44,244 nucleotides of DNA from JTS-RE9 sp964649195 (GCA_964649195.1 CAZYPK010000026.1:1-44244), one strand, 5' to 3'. Positions 16,735 through 24,850 are shown, counted from the first letter of the stretch. Numbers and translations: made by a program. Notes: generated by a model not told the origin, from the sequence alone.

Positions 16735-17874
16735 TCACGCCGCCGCCGGCAACTTCATCGGCTCGACGGTCTCGACACGTGTCTGATCGTCAATCGCCCG
16801 CGTCACGTCATACATGCCTTGACCGACCAACGGCTGCGCGTTCACCTGCTCCAGCCAGCGGTCTCGCAGCTCCCGTGCCGCCGCGATGTACTTCGGATCG
16901 TTCCTCTGCTTCTCGCGTTTCTCGCGCTTGGCCCCCGCGGGCTTCGCTGGCTTCTCGGCCTTCGGCTCAGGCAACGGAGCAAACCGCAACCCACCCGCCG
17001 ATGCCGTGTTCTTCCTGATCGGAGCGGCGACCTTCTTCGCCGGTCGCCTGCACTGCTTCTTCTCAGACTCACCTTCCAGCGCCTTCTGTGTATTCATTTC
17101 CACCCCCGGAAACCCCGGCACCCCCGCCCCCGGCAGCACCACCGGCTTCGCGTCGCTCCAGTGCGTCCCCGGCGGGATCGGCAACACGATGTGGTTCTCA
17201 CGCAGCGCGCCGCCGGATGTCTCGCTCGGATACCAGTACGCCGTCTGCGTATCCCCCGCGCGAATCCGCCTCTGCCAGAAGATATGCACCCGGCCCTCTC
17301 GGCGCGCGCCCCCGTCCGTCTTGCCGCGCGAGCCCGCGCGGAACGCCAGCGGCACGAACCCGATCGACTCCCAGAAATGGTTCGCCTCGATATCCTGCGC
17401 GCACCAGCAGCAGAACAGCTTCACCCCATACGCCGACCGCTCGAACGCCGCCTTGATGAGCGATGCCCCGATCAGCCCGCGCTGCTTTCCGGGGGCCACG
17501 TTCAACTGGTAGATGATGCCCACATCCTCGCGCTTGAAGTAGCGGTCCTTGAACAGGCAATAACCAATAGGCACGGAGGCACGCAGGGACGAAGGCACGG
17601 AGTGAGTGCCGTCATCCGTCGGTTCCCCTTCGTGCCTACGTGCCTCCGTCCCTTCGTGCCTTTCCTCAGCGATCAGCACGTTCCCGCCGGCGATGTGGCC
17701 TTCCAGTTGCGCCGTCGGCATCCAGCCGACCTGCTTCGTGTGCATCTTCTGCAACGAATCCACAAACGGCACATCGCTCATCACGCCCGGCCGGATCGTG
17801 ACATTCACGTTCGGCAGTGGACGTGCGGCAAGATCACTTGATTGCATGACGAGTTCGGACATGGCTGCCCCCAT
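16735..17874 (-). CDS. GNAT N-acetyltransferase-like protein with an in-frame repeat insert
   Basis: 379 residues. About 25-190 is a GNAT fold (NVTIRPGVMSDVPFVDSLQKMH, IIYQLNVAPGKQRGLIGASLIKAAF, FWESIGFVPLAFR); the acetyl-CoA loop is represented by APGKQRGLIG. Within the domain, between NVLIAEE and PIGYCLFKDRYF, lies a low-complexity stretch (HEGTEARRHEGE...SSLRASV) encoded by the inverted repeat at 17569-17664. It falls at a loop between strands and does not break the frame. The C-terminal half is basic, with KVAAPIRKN and an alanine/lysine-rich linker, and ends in a helical domain. Substrate unknown. It follows the 233-residue gene with a 58-base gap, so the two are likely one operon. Confidence 0.72.
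   Translation of the reverse strand: MGAAMSELVMQSSDLAARPLPNVNVTIRPGVMSDVPFVDSLQKMHTKQVGWMPTAQLEGHIAGGNVLIAEERHEGTEARRHEGEPTDDGTHSVPSSLRASVPIGYCLFKDRYFKREDVGIIYQLNVAPGKQRGLIGASLIKAAFERSAYGVKLFCCWCAQDIEANHFWESIGFVPLAFRAGSRGKTDGGARREGRVHIFWQRRIRAGDTQTAYWYPSETSGGALRENHIVLPIPPGTHWSDAKPVVLPGAGVPGFPGVEMNTQKALEGESEKKQCRRPAKKVAAPIRKNTASAGGLRFAPLPEPKAEKPAKPAGAKREKREKQRNDPKYIAAARELRDRWLEQVNAQPLVGQGMYDVTRAIDDQTRVETVEPMKLPAAA
17569..17664. repeat. GGCACGGA-type inverted repeat inserted in the GNAT gene
   Basis: The left part (AGGCACGGAGGCACG...GAAGGCACGG) and the right part (CCTTCGTGCCTACGTGCCTCC...CTTCGTGCC) are imperfect inverted arrays of an octamer-like GGCACGAA/GGCACGGA unit around a short non-repetitive centre. 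The length is close to a multiple of three and it contains no in-frame stop. It resembles in design the insert at 1-229. Confidence 0.65.
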
Positions 17875-17932
17875 GATGAAGGAAAGCGGGCGGACACGTT
17901 TTCACCTTCCCGCCCGCGCTGTGCCAGGTTTC

Positions 17933-18634
17933 TCACGCCGCCATCTTGAGGTTCGCGCCCGCCGGCACGACCTGCGACGCCGGCAGGTTGATGCTCACCG
18001 GCGCGCACGCCGCGCCCGTCTCGCCGCGCTCGTTGAACCAGTTGGCCGTCACCCAGACGGTGTTCGCCTGCGTCGAGTTCGCGAAGTCGATGTCAAACTT
18101 CGTCCTGGTGATGAGTCCTTCGAACTTCCACGCCGCCGGGTCGAGCGGAGCCTCGTCGCCGACGAACGTGAAGACGCTCGCGCCCTTCACGCCCTTGGGC
18201 TTGCCGCGCTTGCCCGGCTGCGTCGCGTGCAGCCCGATCGTCACGGTCCGCCCGCTCACGCTGATGATGTCGATGATCGGCGAGGTGCTCGGCGCGGGGA
18301 TCGGCGAAGGCTTCTTGCGCGCCTTGATGCCCAGCTCATCGCGCTGCGCTTCGGTCGTCGCGGGATTGTTGTTGATGGTGGCGACGAGGTACTTCGCCAT
18401 ATTCAGCAGGTTCTCGCGCGCCGCCTTCTTGTTCGCCGACGCGACCGGCGTCTTCGTCACCGGCTCGCGCCACGCGCTCAGGGCCGCATCGAAAGCGGTG
18501 TTGAGTGCCGCATACGCGCCGGCCTGCTCCGGCGAAATATGAAACACCGCCGGCGTCGCCGACAGACGCTGCGAGAAATTATTCGACCAGACGAGCAGAT
18601 TCGCATCGCTCATGCGAAAGTAAGGAACGGACAT
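17933..18634 (-). CDS. Unknown protein, helical N-terminus and beta-rich C-terminus
   Basis: 233 residues. The N-terminal part (SDANLLVWSNNFSQRLS, YAALNTAFDAALSAWREP, KKAARENLLNMAKYLVATINNN) is helical. After a proline-rich linker (KKPSPIPAPSTSP) comes a fibronectin-III-like beta domain (IDIISVSGRTVTIGLHAT, TKFDIDFANSTQANTVWVTANWFNERGETG). I know this architecture only as a conserved hypothetical in Planctomycetota and similar bacteria. There is no signal peptide. A good AAGGAG site precedes the ATG at 18634. First gene of a probable operon with the GNAT gene. Confidence 0.65.
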   Translation of the reverse strand: MSVPYFRMSDANLLVWSNNFSQRLSATPAVFHISPEQAGAYAALNTAFDAALSAWREPVTKTPVASANKKAARENLLNMAKYLVATINNNPATTEAQRDELGIKARKKPSPIPAPSTSPIIDIISVSGRTVTIGLHATQPGKRGKPKGVKGASVFTFVGDEAPLDPAAWKFEGLITRTKFDIDFANSTQANTVWVTANWFNERGETGAACAPVSINLPASQVVPAGANLKMAA

Positions 18635-19199
18635 GGCTGTCTCCTTGAACAGGATCGCCCGTCCGACTGAAAGCCCCGCTCACCACACGGCGAGCGACGA
18701 AGGCCGCATCGTCAAGGCGTTGGGGGAAAAAATCGGCGATCGGCGGCGTGACTTGAGGGAAATATGCTTGAAAGCCGCGGATTTTCGAGAAAGAACAACG
18801 CGGCCGATAAAACATGCGACAATTGTACTGCGCCCGCGGCGCGGCCGAATTCGCAAATGGCAAACGGCAAGCACCAGTGAGCAAACTGCTTTTGACATTT
18901 GCAAAAGCGCCTTGCTCGGGAAAAACGATCCTTTGCAATCTACAAGAGCGCCGTGCTGGCCAGCAAGGTTGATTTGCTAACAATGAGAACGATTTGCTTG
19001 GTAACAACAGCCGTGCACCATCCGCGAACGTTCGATGGTTGGAAAAGAAAGAGGTCTGCTCCCAAGCAACGACGGCTACCCAATGATGAATGCTGCTCGC
19101 CATAAAACAACGATCTGCCGGCCGGCATTTTCAAAGCGATGCGATGGACGTTCGAGGTTTAAATTCTAGCGGCTGGCGGCAAATACGTTTATCCCAGGT
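18635..19199. other. Intergenic stretch without a supported gene
   Basis: About 565 bases. It should hold the promoter of the 233-residue gene. I see a small hairpin GCTTTTG/CAAAAGC (18888-18908), several short TTTGC-containing sequences (TTTGCAAAAGCGCC and TTTGCAATCTACAAGAGCGCC are loosely repeated, 18898-18950), and no open frame with convincing start, length and composition. It ends downstream of the Lon-like gene; no T-tailed terminator was found. Confidence 0.5.
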
Positions 19200-22100
19200 T
19201 CAAATGCTCTGAGTCGCCGATGCTCTGCATTGTGGGAATTTGCTCCACAAGTTGTCGAGGATCAGAAACGCCGCTTCCCAACGACGAGTCACTCGCTCAC
19301 GTCGCGCTTGTGCATCATGAGTCTCAGAATTGTTCGTGCGGGAATCCTTTTGATATGCTTTTGCTGCCCAACGCCACATATTCATAGCTTGTTGCTCGGT
19401 CAAGCTTACCATCGCACTTCGTATCTCATCGGTATCGAGCTTGGCAAGTTCGGTTGCCCCAAGACATTTGATCCAGTTCTGGCAATATGCAGGTGCATAC
19501 CGCGCGCCAGCCGCGTATCGAGTTGCAGCAATTGCATTCGATGTTTCGTTGTCTCCAACTCTCTCGAACCAGTCGCCTCTACCGGATAAGTGCTCCCAGT
19601 GAGATTCGAGCGCCAGCAGTTGCGCATCGACTGTATCGAGTCGCTCTTGAAGTTCTGGCCAATACCTGTACAGATACATCGACATTGTGCCGAGAAGATT
19701 CATTCGATTAAATATCTCTTCTGCGCCTTTATAACGGTCACATGCGAGCAGTCCTTCGGCGTAGAGGCGGTCGATTTTTTCGCAATGGCTCCTTGGCGGT
19801 TCCCAGTTCATCAGCGATTCAATCGTCTCTGCATAATGAATGGGGTGTGGCGGCAACCCTTCGGTATTGTCGGGATGTGTGCGCCAATTCTCCATAAGTT
19901 CGCACGCCAGTTCATATGCGTCACGTCCAAGTTTGCTTCGATTTAGTCGATCAACAGTTCCCCAATCGGGTAATGTTGCGAATCGGCAGAGGCGTTGCAA
20001 TCCTGTCCGCATGACGTTTTGTTCGTGATAATTCCGGAGCTTGCCGTAAAGATCGTAAGCTGTCACCAAGTGCATTTCAGCTTCCACAACATTTTCCGGC
20101 AGAAATGCCGCGTCAAAAGCAAGTGCAGGTAATGGCGCGGTTACGCTATACGGGGCCAGTCCGATCCCGGCGGCAGCATGTCGCCTGGCTTGATCGCGAA
20201 TATCAGAGGGGTGCGATAATTCCAATCGCATCTTGATGGGCTTTGGTATGTGAAACTGACCCATTGCCCGGCGCAGCGCGCCGCGTTCGACAAGTCGGAA
20301 AAGTAATTCGCGCACGTCGCTTACCGAAATGCCACGTTCCGACAAAAGCGGCGCGGCCATGTACTGCGAAAACCCAAACCGAAACGTCGCCAGCACTTCC
20401 AAGGCACGATGCTCTTGCTCTGACAGTGAACTCAATTGTACTTCATCCCCGACTGAGTCACTCTCCGTCAGCAACACGATGCGCACAGGCCCAATGTAGC
20501 TAGATACACCCGGCCTCTCGCGCTCTTGTGAAATGCGAAGCGAATTATCCTTTGCCAATCGCGAGAGCAATGGCTGAATGGCGAGGGGCCGCGCGAGCGG
20601 TGCTTTGTTTCTCTTCATTCCCTCCGCAAACATTTCGGTTCCGACCAAAACAATCACGTCGGGTGCCCTGTGACTGGGCCTCATGTCAGTCGGCGCGAAT
20701 CGGTTTAGCGCGTCTGCGAGCCGGTTCGTAGCGATTGCTTCGGTCGGACTTGCGCGGAATAGCTCGTATTCTGTGAGCGGTGCGCCGACGAGCCGCCATA
20801 GCATTCGCCAAAATTTGGAGTCTTGTTCTTCGCGTATCGCTCGAACGACACACCAAGAAAGACCGGGTGGCGAATTGGGCTGGTTGTCTAGATGAATTCG
20901 CTGATTGATTCGTATCAAGGCCGACGCTACTGCGGTCGGCGAAACGTCTTGCAGCGACAGCACACAGTTTGTGTTTGATGCGAGGCTTTCGAGTACCTTT
21001 ACTATGGCGAGGTCGGTAGCTGGTTGTGGGCCGGGTGCGTTGTCCCCATAGAGATGCCACGCGACTTCTGGACAACGGACGAACGCGGTCTTTCGCCAGC
21101 CCTCGACTTGCACGATGTCTGCGACAGAAGAAAGTTTGCTCGCAAAAAGTACTTCCGCATCGTCGGCGAACGTGGCCCCTTCGCGATCAATGGGGGAAAT
21201 CCGTGCCTGCGCGCGCACGTCGGATACGATTTGGGTTACCGTGTTGTCGTTGGGCAGAACGATTCGCTCGAAAGCTCGCGTATCGAAGAAATGACGTACC
21301 TTTGCCTTGATACCTCCAGGCGTTGCAAGCCAGAAATCTCGGTCCTCTTCCTGCGTTTCTTCATCCACGACCCTTTCACCAATCAAGCCGCTGACAACAC
21401 TTGACAAAAACCACGTTTTGCCAAGCAACCGCGCGAGTATAACCTGTGACAGATAAGGTGCTGCGCTACCTCCCACCAACGGCAACCTGCGTTGTTCATT
21501 AGCGCCAATCGCACCTGCCGCGATTTGGGAAGCCCATCTAAAGTCATATGCGGCTTGATGACCCATTACCTGTTGTCGGAATACCGAGCCGGTATGGCCG
21601 TGAGCGCGTAGCCATAGAAGACGACCAGCATATCGCGCATGATGCAGATGATCGTACCATTTTTTGCCGTTTCTCCCTTTGAAGTTGATGTTGAATGCAG
21701 AATCACCACGGGCGACTACTTGATGACGACTCGCAGAGTCGCGCTCTGCCAAATCGACATCCACTGCGAGTGGCAATGCGATTCCCAATTCGCCCTCACG
21801 ACTGGGGAACACAAACAGGGGCCAGCAAAAGAGGTGCGCATACAGAATCGTCGCGATCTGCCCCGATGCAGGAGTATGCGCGATCATCCGCAGCAGGGTG
21901 TCCAAGTCATCTATTCGTTGGTCGGTGGTGCGGGGATTACTGCGAAGTCTATTGAGCACACCCGCAAATTGTTCGAGCGAATTCGCACTCTCAACCGCTT
22001 GCCATCCTCCCCCTTTTCCGAAAAGCGATGCCCCAAAACGCGTGATTCGAGTCGCGCTGCCTGTACCGTGCATGATATGGTGCGCAATCGCGCGAGCCTT

Positions 22101-22409
22101 TGCCAATGGAGCATCCCTTTCGGGCATAAGGGAAACTAATGCCGCGTGGGCGCGGCGTTGTAACCGGCCCCTGTCGAACGGCTCATCAAGATGCCTGTTG
22201 TCCAAAGCAGTAAGCAACTGCAGCGTGCTGGTCGGAAGGGCTTGCATCCTGTCATCGTTATTCCAGTTCCACTCACTCAACAAACCCGGCAGACGTACAA
22301 ATGCCTCATCCCACATTTCTTTCGCCGCGCCTTCACCAACGGCAGAGAACGCGCGAAGGCAGTATGCTGCCAGTCCAATCTGTTGTCCTAATATCCATTG
22401 ATCAATCAT
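19200..22409 (-). CDS. Lon-like (S16) protease fused to NTPase-like, winged-helix and helical-repeat regions
   Basis: 1069 residues from the ATG at 22409, whose first bases overlap the previous stop codon. Residues about 205-390 resemble a Lon proteolytic domain: IALPLAVDVDL, then LPLVGGSAAPYLSQVILARLLGK with candidate catalytic Ser315, SGLIGE, and TPGGIKAKVRHFF...FERIVLPNDN with candidate catalytic Lys368, matching the Lon VGGLKEK...VLIPKEN segment. About 400-655 has Rossmann-like strands (DVIVLVG, VRIVLLTES) but no Walker A motif, so any NTPase domain looks inactive. About 660-725 looks like a winged helix (LSSLSEQEHRALEVLATF...LLFRLVERGALRR), and the rest is helical, TPR-like. No Lon AAA+ module, SAVED or transmembrane segment is seen. 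It is the last gene of the sigma-factor operon. Confidence 0.6.
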   Translation of the reverse strand: MIDQWILGQQIGLAAYCLRAFSAVGEGAAKEMWDEAFVRLPGLLSEWNWNNDDRMQALPTSTLQLLTALDNRHLDEPFDRGRLQRRAHAALVSLMPERDAPLAKARAIAHHIMHGTGSATRITRFGASLFGKGGGWQAVESANSLEQFAGVLNRLRSNPRTTDQRIDDLDTLLRMIAHTPASGQIATILYAHLFCWPLFVFPSREGELGIALPLAVDVDLAERDSASRHQVVARGDSAFNINFKGRNGKKWYDHLHHARYAGRLLWLRAHGHTGSVFRQQVMGHQAAYDFRWASQIAAGAIGANEQRRLPLVGGSAAPYLSQVILARLLGKTWFLSSVVSGLIGERVVDEETQEEDRDFWLATPGGIKAKVRHFFDTRAFERIVLPNDNTVTQIVSDVRAQARISPIDREGATFADDAEVLFASKLSSVADIVQVEGWRKTAFVRCPEVAWHLYGDNAPGPQPATDLAIVKVLESLASNTNCVLSLQDVSPTAVASALIRINQRIHLDNQPNSPPGLSWCVVRAIREEQDSKFWRMLWRLVGAPLTEYELFRASPTEAIATNRLADALNRFAPTDMRPSHRAPDVIVLVGTEMFAEGMKRNKAPLARPLAIQPLLSRLAKDNSLRISQERERPGVSSYIGPVRIVLLTESDSVGDEVQLSSLSEQEHRALEVLATFRFGFSQYMAAPLLSERGISVSDVRELLFRLVERGALRRAMGQFHIPKPIKMRLELSHPSDIRDQARRHAAAGIGLAPYSVTAPLPALAFDAAFLPENVVEAEMHLVTAYDLYGKLRNYHEQNVMRTGLQRLCRFATLPDWGTVDRLNRSKLGRDAYELACELMENWRTHPDNTEGLPPHPIHYAETIESLMNWEPPRSHCEKIDRLYAEGLLACDRYKGAEEIFNRMNLLGTMSMYLYRYWPELQERLDTVDAQLLALESHWEHLSGRGDWFERVGDNETSNAIAATRYAAGARYAPAYCQNWIKCLGATELAKLDTDEIRSAMVSLTEQQAMNMWRWAAKAYQKDSRTNNSETHDAQARRERVTRRWEAAFLILDNLWSKFPQCRASATQSI

Positions 22410-23040
22410 GTTGATCACTCCTGCCAGGATCGGCCCATCGGATGGCATGCTGTCCCGGCTCGCGCTTCATTCGATCAAGGAAGTTCAAGAGCTTTCCGCG
22501 ACCATAATCAACTAAGAGTGCTTTGGTATTATCTGAACTGATTTGCAGGCTGACTGGACTGTTATCGAAGCGGAGCGAAGCTTCGCTTCTGCGTTCCCGC
22601 AACACAACGAACACGTCATCACCGTTCGTCACGAATTCGTGGAGTACGCCGTCGATGCTGACCGCTTCGGTTGTCACAGGAAAGAATTGATCCGGGGGCG
22701 ATGTGGGATTCGGAGTCGAGTCTGCGGCTGCCAACGCAAAGGCGGCGGGGTTTCCGGCGTGAGGCAGTCGCAATGATTCTGGATGCGCAGCCTCATTCAA
22801 TTCTGAAGTCGCCTTATTCTTGTCACCCCCCAACTCTTGGATGGGCGCGCGCTCAGTCTCAATCGTTGCACTAAGACGTTGAAACATGCGAGCTACGTCG
22901 GCATCTGACAGATATTCGCTTGGTATTCCGTCCTGGCACAATATCGCCTCGGCTTGCTCGATAGTGATGTCGAGAGCAGCGGCCATGGCAATGGCGTCAC
23001 GTCTCAGGTAATGCGAGAACTTATCCTGTTCATCAGTCAT
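22402..23040 (-). CDS. Small linker-rich protein between sigma factor and protease (candidate anti-sigma/substrate)
   Basis: 212 residues, family not recognised. A helical N-terminus (FSHYLRRDAIAMAAALDITIEQAEAIL, then LSDADVARMFQRLSATIE) is joined by a flexible A/P/S/T-rich stretch (about 95-120) to a beta-rich C-terminal domain (FVTNGDDVFVVLRERRSEASLRF, SLQISSDNTKALLVDYGRGKLLNFLDRMK). No transmembrane segment. The start lies 2 bases after the sigma stop, and the stop overlaps the protease start by 8 bases. By position it could be the anti-sigma factor or the protease's substrate, with the exposed linker as cleavage site; that is inference only. Confidence 0.6.
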   Translation of the reverse strand: MTDEQDKFSHYLRRDAIAMAAALDITIEQAEAILCQDGIPSEYLSDADVARMFQRLSATIETERAPIQELGGDKNKATSELNEAAHPESLRLPHAGNPAAFALAAADSTPNPTSPPDQFFPVTTEAVSIDGVLHEFVTNGDDVFVVLRERRSEASLRFDNSPVSLQISSDNTKALLVDYGRGKLLNFLDRMKREPGQHAIRWADPGRSDQHD

Positions 23041-23042
23041 GA

Positions 23043-23738
23043 CTATTCTCCAAAGGCGGCCGCACCACCTATTGTCGTGTCGCGAACCACTTTGATCTTC
23101 GCGCGAGCACGTGAAAGTGCTGTCTTAAATGTTCCGAGTTTCCAACCCAATTCCCGAGCAAGGTCCGCGTCGGTCACGCTCTCCAACGCCGATGCCCTTG
23201 CCGTGAACGCTATTCGTTCCTTGTCCCCCAAACCTACCAAGAATCTCTCTGCATCGCTAACCTCTAGATATGTCGCCGGCGTGACAGTCCCTTCCACCTG
23301 GTTCGCTTCGGTTGTGGAGTCTAATCCGGTATTGTCGGGGAGCGAAGTTGCGGATGAGTGTTGTGGCGGAATGGGTTCTTGCGTAGTGCCATGTTTGGTT
23401 CTGGGTCGTCCCCATTCAAACACATCAAGGAGTTTCTGCTTATTTGTACTTGACCTGCGGGAAAAGTCGATCGTCTTGTTCTTAGCAATTTTTAGTAGCC
23501 ACGTACCAAATCGACCATTTGCTTCGAGATCGAAATTTTCCCTCGCTTTCCAGGCATTTAGGAAGGCATCTTGCACAACGTCTTCCGCATCGTGGCGATT
23601 GTACAGCACGCGGTTCACACGCAGGAAGAGCCATTGGGCATGTGCTTTGTGCAGCGCTTCAAACGCAAGATGGTCTCCGCGTCTGAATCGCTGGATCAGT
23701 TCGAGCTCCTTCTCCCGAGACAGAATGGCTTGTTCCAT
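23043..23738 (-). CDS. ECF-type RNA polymerase sigma factor
   Basis: 231 residues from the ATG at 23738. Region 2 (about 15-95) has RFRRGDHLAFEALHKAHAQWLFLRV and NRHDAEDVVQDAFLNAWKAR; region 4 (about 162-217) has LGDKERIAFTARASALESVTDADLARELGWKLGTFKTALSRARAKIK with its helix-turn-helix. The linker between them (about 96-160) is unusually long, near 65 residues, and rich in S/T/P. The upstream extension of the frame to 24041 runs into the divergent gene and is rejected. It heads the sigma/212-aa/Lon-like operon and is divergent from the CFI-box repeat gene. Confidence 0.92.
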   Translation of the reverse strand: MEQAILSREKELELIQRFRRGDHLAFEALHKAHAQWLFLRVNRVLYNRHDAEDVVQDAFLNAWKARENFDLEANGRFGTWLLKIAKNKTIDFSRRSSTNKQKLLDVFEWGRPRTKHGTTQEPIPPQHSSATSLPDNTGLDSTTEANQVEGTVTPATYLEVSDAERFLVGLGDKERIAFTARASALESVTDADLARELGWKLGTFKTALSRARAKIKVVRDTTIGGAAAFGE

Positions 23739-23842
23739 GTCTGCGTCTCCATCGATAGTCGATCTCCAACTTAAGAGCGCGGCATCACATCGCGTCCCCG
23801 TCTGCCATCCGAGGGCAGCAGCTTCAACCCGCTTCCTACAGG

Positions 23843-23864
23843 ATACACGAAGCAGGGTTACATC
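23843..23864 (-). promoter_or_regulatory. Bipartite motif facing the sigma/protease operon
   Basis: On the minus strand it reads GATGTAACCC, 5 bases (TGCTT), CGTGTAT, and ends 104 bases before the sigma ATG. It is matched exactly in both boxes and in spacing by 23908-23929 on the other strand. TGTAAC resembles an ECF -35 element, but the 7-base gap to CGT is too short for a standard -10. It may be an operator or only part of a promoter. Confidence 0.65.
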
Positions 23865-23907
23865 CCACGTCCGACTGCCCCCGCGCCGTAAGAAATTCCG
23901 GCATCTT

Positions 23908-23929
23908 GATGTAACCCGACCGCGTGTAT
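23908..23929 (+). promoter_or_regulatory. Bipartite motif facing the CFI-box repeat gene
   Basis: GATGTAACCC (23908-23917), 5 bases (GACCG), CGTGTAT (23923-23929), ending 94 bases before the ATG at 24024. It is the mirror copy of 23843-23864; the two sites are separated by 43 bases and point outward. Shared control of both transcripts is the simplest reading. Confidence 0.65.
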
Positions 23930-24023
23930 TGCTGTGACCGACAAGCTTGTCTTTGGGCGTTCCGAAGCCGAGCAAGTCCCATTCGAATTCGCGACCTGCG
24001 TGTCGCGAGAAAGAAGGTTTGCA

Positions 24024-24713
24024 ATGAGCAAGTACCGTCAAGATTTCGACGAAGACGGCGACAAATCAGGTTGGTCCGAGGACCGCGAAGGTGCCTTCGG
24101 AAACGACTACGAACAGCACTATGACAGCGATGACAACAAAGCCGGATACTCCGAGGAAAGGACCGGCATCTTCGGCGACGAGTACACACAGCACCACGAC
24201 AACGACAGCGACAAGGCCGGATATTCCGAGGAGAAGACCGGCATCTTCGGCGACAAGTACACGCAACACTATGACAGCGAGGGCAACAAGTCCGGATACT
24301 CCGAGGAGAGGACCGGCATCTTCGGCGACAAGTACACGCAGCATTATGATGATGATGGAGGCAAGTCAGGCCACTCGGAAGAAAAAGATAGCGCGTGCTT
24401 CATCACGACGGCGTGCGTTGAATCGGCTGGTCTGGGCGACGATTGCCACGAACTTACGACACTTCGCCGGTTCCGCGAGAAATACATCCGGCCGCGCGCG
24501 AACGGCCCTGAGTTGATCGACGAGTACTACCAGACGGCGCCTTCGGTCGTTCGGGCGATCAACCGGCGCCCTGACGCGAGCAAGTTGTACGCGGGCATCT
24601 TTGAGCAGATGATCCTTCCGTGCGTGGCGCTCGTCGAGTCTGGAGAATACGAAGCGGCACTGTCCCTGTACCACGACAGCTTCACAGGGCTGAGGTCGAC
24701 GCTGCTGCAGTAA
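24024..24713 (+). CDS. Repeat protein with CFI-box C-terminal domain
   Basis: 229 residues from the ATG at 24024, preceded by AGAAGG. Residues 13-112 are four 25-residue acidic repeats (consensus NKSGYSEERTGIFGDKYTQHYDSEG), with partial units on both sides. They are followed by CFITTACV (125-132), the start of a CFI-box C-terminal domain (GLGDDCHELTTLRRFREKYI, ELIDEYYQTAPSVVRAI, ILPCVALVESGEYEAALSLYHD). CFI-box domains end many otherwise unrelated bacterial proteins; their role is not settled. No signal peptide. A strong terminator follows. It is probably co-regulated with the divergent sigma/protease operon and could be its output or sensor. Confidence 0.8.
   Translation: MSKYRQDFDEDGDKSGWSEDREGAFGNDYEQHYDSDDNKAGYSEERTGIFGDEYTQHHDNDSDKAGYSEEKTGIFGDKYTQHYDSEGNKSGYSEERTGIFGDKYTQHYDDDGGKSGHSEEKDSACFITTACVESAGLGDDCHELTTLRRFREKYIRPRANGPELIDEYYQTAPSVVRAINRRPDASKLYAGIFEQMILPCVALVESGEYEAALSLYHDSFTGLRSTLLQ
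24060..24359 (+). repeat. 75-bp in-frame tandem repeats (4 units)
   Basis: Four 75-base units encode residues 13-112 of the CFI-box protein. The last three are most alike (for example GGATACTCCGAGGA and ACCGGCATCTTCGGCGAC recur), which indicates recent expansion; the unit number may vary between strains. Confidence 0.85.
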
Positions 24714-24765
24714 TGTGGCGGGGAGTGAGCGAAGGGCGAAAGCACGTCGTGTATGGAATCTTAAT

Positions 24766-24797
24766 AGGGCGGCACACCACGCTCGGTGTGCCGCCCT
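24766..24797 (+). terminator. Strong intrinsic terminator after the CFI-box gene
   Basis: AGGGCGGCACACC (24766-24778), loop ACGCTC, GGTGTGCCGCCCT (24785-24797): a perfect 13-bp stem with a very short T-tract (TTTCC overlapping its end). It lies 53 bases after the CFI-box gene stop. Confidence 0.8.
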
Positions 24798-24850
24798 TTC
24801 CATGTCCTCCTCACGTCGAGTGCGGCCCGCACAATGCCGATGAGAAGAGC

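Noticed and set aside
18640..19134. Several 65-170 codon frames between the 233-aa gene and the Lon-like gene
   Set aside because: No ribosome-binding sites, no family resemblance, and frames on both strands are equally open.
23908..23929. Standard ECF promoter with -35 GATGTAACCC and -10 CGTGTAT
   Set aside because: Only 7 bases separate AAC from CGT instead of about 16, so it cannot be a normal -35/-10 pair as written; kept as an unassigned motif.
23739..24041. Upstream extension of the sigma factor frame to 24041
   Set aside because: It would cover the divergent promoter region and the start of the CFI-box gene, and has no sigma-like sequence.
24060..24359. CRISPR array
   Set aside because: The 75-base repeats are contiguous, in frame and coding; there are no unique spacers.
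19200..24713. Type III CRISPR ancillary CalpL/CalpT/CalpS locus
   Set aside because: No SAVED domain, no cas genes and no CRISPR repeats were found in the window; only the protease/sigma logic is shared.
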